A stretch of DNA of 64,000 bases, from contig CAZRHR010000002.1 of the NCBI GenBank assembly GCA_964599915.1, positions 14,201 to 78,200 of the forward strand. The letters run 5' to 3'. Below are positions 61,470 through 64,000 of this stretch, one piece after another. Made by a program: the position numbers and the translations under genes. Source of the DNA: CAZRHR01 sp964599915 (GTDB taxonomy: Bacteria > Bacteroidota > Bacteroidia > CAIKAF01). Position 1 is the stretch's first letter, and each line of letters opens with the position of its first letter. The notes below the pieces were generated by a model that saw only the letters and a list, made by a program, of their open reading frames with translations, was not told the origin of the DNA and did no database searches.

Positions 61470-62021
61470 TTAGGCTTCGTCATTATAGCGGAGTACATCA
61501 GATGTGCAGGCGGCTGCACCCCATTGCTCCAATTCAGCACTTAATTCACTCACATTTACCTGAGGATTGTCTTCATGAACAATTTCCATGACAAACAAAT
61601 CATCCGTAGAACGTGGCTCCGGATTCATGGCAGGCATACCCGGAAACAAACGTGTGGTAAAAAAGTAAGTGGCGATCATCCCGTGAGCGGCAATCAAAAC
61701 GGTGATTTCAAAAGCTACAGGAATAAACGCTGGTATGTTGGCCGCCAAAGAAAAGGAAGGCTTTCCACCAATATCCATGGGCCAATCCTTGATGTTCATA
61801 TACCACATCATCAATAAAGCCAAGGTTGTACCTGTAGCTCCATAGAAAAAAGCGGCGGTAGAAATGCGGGTACGCTTGTTGCCTACCACTTCATCAATAC
61901 CGTGAATAGGAAACGGAGAGTATATTTCGCGGATTTTAATGCCACGCGCTACGAGCTTCTCGGCCGCATGTAAACATTCATCCGGATCCGTAAATTTCGC
62001 TAAAAGAGTTTGCTTGCTCAT
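61470..62021 (-). CDS. actD: Alternative complex III subunit ActD (DUF3341)
   Basis: 183 residues. An N-terminal soluble part (LAKFTDPDECLHAAEKLVAR, then EIYSPFPIHGID) and two membrane helices (about 60-80 and 95-118) give the DUF3341 form. The role of ActD in the complex is mostly structural. Ten bases from actE. Confidence 0.93.
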   Translation of the reverse strand: MSKQTLLAKFTDPDECLHAAEKLVARGIKIREIYSPFPIHGIDEVVGNKRTRISTAAFFYGATGTTLALLMMWYMNIKDWPMDIGGKPSFSLAANIPAFIPVAFEITVLIAAHGMIATYFFTTRLFPGMPAMNPEPRSTDDLFVMEIVHEDNPQVNVSELSAELEQWGAAACTSDVLRYNDEA

Positions 62022-62043
62022 AATCTTTACTTACAAGATGGTA

Positions 62044-63450
62044 TCAATGGTGATGGGCTTCTTCCTTATTGTACAAATGACCTGTCTTGTGCTTCCAATT
62101 GTCACCGGAGGCCTTAAGAATAGACTTGGTTTCCGCAATCGCAATCACAGGGAAAGTACGAGAGAACAATAAAAACAGGGTAAAGAAAATCCCTAGTGTT
62201 CCAATGAAAATTCCCACATCTACCCAGGTAGGATGGAACATGGTCCAGCTGGAAGGTAGGTAATCCCTATGTAGTGAAGTCACAATGATCACAAAGCGCT
62301 CGAACCACATACCAATGTTTACTACAATACTTAGGGCAAAGGTCCACACCAAGTTTTTACGAATGCCTTTGAACCAGAACAGCTGTGGTGAAATTACGTT
62401 ACAGCTCATCATAATCCAGTAAGCCCAAAGATAAGGACCGGTAGCACGGTTAATGAATGCATAATGTTCATACTGTACACCGGAATACCAAGCGATTACC
62501 AGCTCTGTTATGTAGGCTACACCAACAATCGAACCGGTTACCACGATGATTTTATTCATGGACTCCAAGTGATTCATGGTAATATACTCTTGTAGATTCA
62601 GCACTTTACGCATGATAATTAGTAGGGTGGCCACCATGGCAAAGCCGGAGAAAATCGCACCTGCCACAAAGTAAGGTGGGAAAATGGTGGTGTGCCATCC
62701 GGGAATCACTGAGGTAGCAAAATCGAAGGATACAATGGTGTGTACAGAAAGTACAAGTGGTGTAGAAAGTCCGGCCAACACCAAAGACACTTCTTCAAAA
62801 CGCTGCCAGCTCTTGGTCGTGCCACTCCAACCGAAAGAAACGATGGTGTAGATTTTCTTCATGAAAGGAATGATTTGACGATCCCGCACCGTGGCGAAAT
62901 CAGGAATCAAACCTACATACCAGAATCCAAGGGACACAGAGAAATAGGTAGAGATGGCGAAAAGGTCCCAAAGTAGGGGTGAGTTAAAATTCACCCATAA
63001 AGAACCAAATTGGTTTGGAACCGGGAAAAACCAATACACCACCCAAACGCGTCCTACGTGAATCGCAGGGAAAAGGGCGGCGCAAATAACCGCGAAAATG
63101 GTCATGGCCTCCGCCGAACGGTTAATAGCCATCCGCCACTTTTGACGGAAAAGCAAAAGAACGGCAGAAATAAGCGTACCGGCGTGACCAATACCTACCC
63201 ACCAAACGAAGTTGGTGATATCCCAGGCCCAACCTACGGTTTTGTTATTTCCCCATACCCCGATACCTGTACCAAAGGTATAAGTGATAACACCAAGACC
63301 CCATGCAAGACATAATGCTGCAATGGTGAAAACCAAATACCACATCTTATTGGCCCGGCCTTCAATGGGCTTTACGATGTCTTCCGTAATCTGGTGGTAC
63401 GATTTGTTCCCCAGAATGAGCGGCTCCCTTATCGGTGATTCAACGTGCAT
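62044..63450 (-). CDS. actC: Alternative complex III subunit ActC (NrfD-like)
   Basis: 468 residues, about ten helices. ActC is a polysulfide reductase/NrfD-type quinol-binding subunit. NKMWYLVFTIAALCLAWGLG at the start, TNFVWWVGIGHAGTLISAVL (His in the quinol-site region) and a repeated four-helix pattern match. The C-terminus ends with three His after KEEA. Between actB and actD as expected. Confidence 0.95.
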   Translation of the reverse strand: MHVESPIREPLILGNKSYHQITEDIVKPIEGRANKMWYLVFTIAALCLAWGLGVITYTFGTGIGVWGNNKTVGWAWDITNFVWWVGIGHAGTLISAVLLLFRQKWRMAINRSAEAMTIFAVICAALFPAIHVGRVWVVYWFFPVPNQFGSLWVNFNSPLLWDLFAISTYFSVSLGFWYVGLIPDFATVRDRQIIPFMKKIYTIVSFGWSGTTKSWQRFEEVSLVLAGLSTPLVLSVHTIVSFDFATSVIPGWHTTIFPPYFVAGAIFSGFAMVATLLIIMRKVLNLQEYITMNHLESMNKIIVVTGSIVGVAYITELVIAWYSGVQYEHYAFINRATGPYLWAYWIMMSCNVISPQLFWFKGIRKNLVWTFALSIVVNIGMWFERFVIIVTSLHRDYLPSSWTMFHPTWVDVGIFIGTLGIFFTLFLLFSRTFPVIAIAETKSILKASGDNWKHKTGHLYNKEEAHHH

Positions 63451-63487
63451 ATCTTATGGATATAAAATGATCGTTCTCTATTCTAAA

Positions 63488-64000
63488 TTAATGATGAGCG
63501 GCACTATCCGCACCATGCGTGTGACCTTCATGCGCATCATGTGCGGCATGATCATCGTGGGCAGCGTGCGCACCATGATGTCCACCATCTGCATGACCGT
63601 AAGCTTCTGCCACGTTACGTACTTTGGTTTGGTAAACAATGTTTGGTTTTACACCAACCTCTTCCAACAAATAGTAGGCACGTCCTTGTGCAGCTAATTG
63701 TGGGATTTGGCCTTTTGCATCGTTAAAGTCTCCAAATACAATGGCATTTGTAGGACAAGCTTCCTGACAAGCGGTTTCAATCTCACCATCCAATACCATA
63801 CGGCTTTCGGTTTGGCTTTGAGTTTACCTGCTTGGATACGTTGAACGCACATGGAGCATTTTTCCATCACCCCGCGTGCACGAACCGTTACATCAGGGTT
63901 AAGGACCATTTTGCCCAAATCATCGTTCATGTAGTAATCAAACTTCTCATTATCTGAGTAGTTGAACCAGTTGAAACGACGAACCTTATAAGGACAGTTG
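63488..64000 (-). CDS. actB: Alternative complex III Fe-S subunit ActB, 3' part, with apparent frameshift
   Basis: The 5' end is outside the window. From 64000 the frame reads [20 protein letters not shown] and later [20 protein letters not shown], then departs. Near 63811-63813, where the minus strand reads GCCAAACCGAAAG, adding one A restores [20 protein letters not shown] and the family sequence to the stop at 63488. The Cys sets belong to the [4Fe-4S] domain of the molybdopterin-family Fe-S/catalytic fusion. The C-terminal 35 residues are rich in His ([20 protein letters not shown]). A sequencing deletion in a run of A is more likely than a dead gene, as all neighbours are intact. Confidence 0.88.

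Overview
The window looks like chromosomal DNA of a member of the Bacteroidota. The evidence is the alternative complex III/caa3-type oxidase operon in the order found in that phylum, DUF5686 and DUF2911 proteins, a dcw cluster without murF, ddl or murB, an FtsZ ending in a Bacteroidota-type tail (..NNSFLHDSVD), few Shine-Dalgarno sequences, and many exact copies of the Bacteroidota promoter -7 element TAnnTTTG. I cannot name the genus. No rRNA, tRNA, CRISPR array or intact insertion sequence was found.

Layout. 1-8534: end of a YceI-like gene, a DUF2911 lipoprotein, superoxide dismutase, then a run of plus-strand genes (ClC anion transporter, membrane proteins, cytochrome c lipoprotein, HflX, rRNA m5C methyltransferase). 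8535-9818: a gene-free island made of four 159-bp modules alternating with arrays of a 23-bp repeat, ending in a broken KilA-N DNA-binding gene. 9819-31010: housekeeping genes on both strands, including ManC, a SprT protease with a repeated C-terminus, PhoH, type 2 IPP isomerase, an ALDH8-like dehydrogenase with a COG0523 GTPase, a PhoR/PhoB-type pair, a very acidic 81-residue protein, an orphan LuxE-like protein, PdxJ, aspartokinase, FolK, a deoxynucleoside kinase, an OmpA/TPR lipoprotein and EngB. 31325-46692: the division and cell-wall (dcw) cluster mraZ-rsmH-ftsL-ftsI-murE-mraY-murD-ftsW-murG-murC-ftsQ-ftsA-ftsZ, preceded by four MraZ boxes and closed by a terminator. 46746-56058: GH25 lysozyme, frr, MazG, a geranylgeranyl-reductase-like flavoprotein, an RRM protein, LptB, DUF5686 protein, an AhpD-like protein and TatC. 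56415-64000: a minus-strand respiratory operon, actB(partial)-C-D-E-F-coxB-coxA; actB carries an apparent one-base deletion.

How it works together. The dcw genes overlap or nearly abut and make lipid II (MurE, MraY, MurD, MurG, MurC) and the divisome (FtsL, FtsI, FtsW, FtsQ, FtsA, FtsZ), probably under MraZ autoregulation. The act/cox genes form a quinol-to-oxygen electron chain.

The least explained part is the repeat/KilA-N island at 8556-9783. Other points worth checking are TAnnTTTG boxes lying 4-9 nt from start codons (possible leaderless mRNAs), the acidic protein, and the SprT protein with three C-terminal repeats. Start codons were adjusted where promoter position or alternative start codons argued for it; all functions are inferred by family recognition without database searches.
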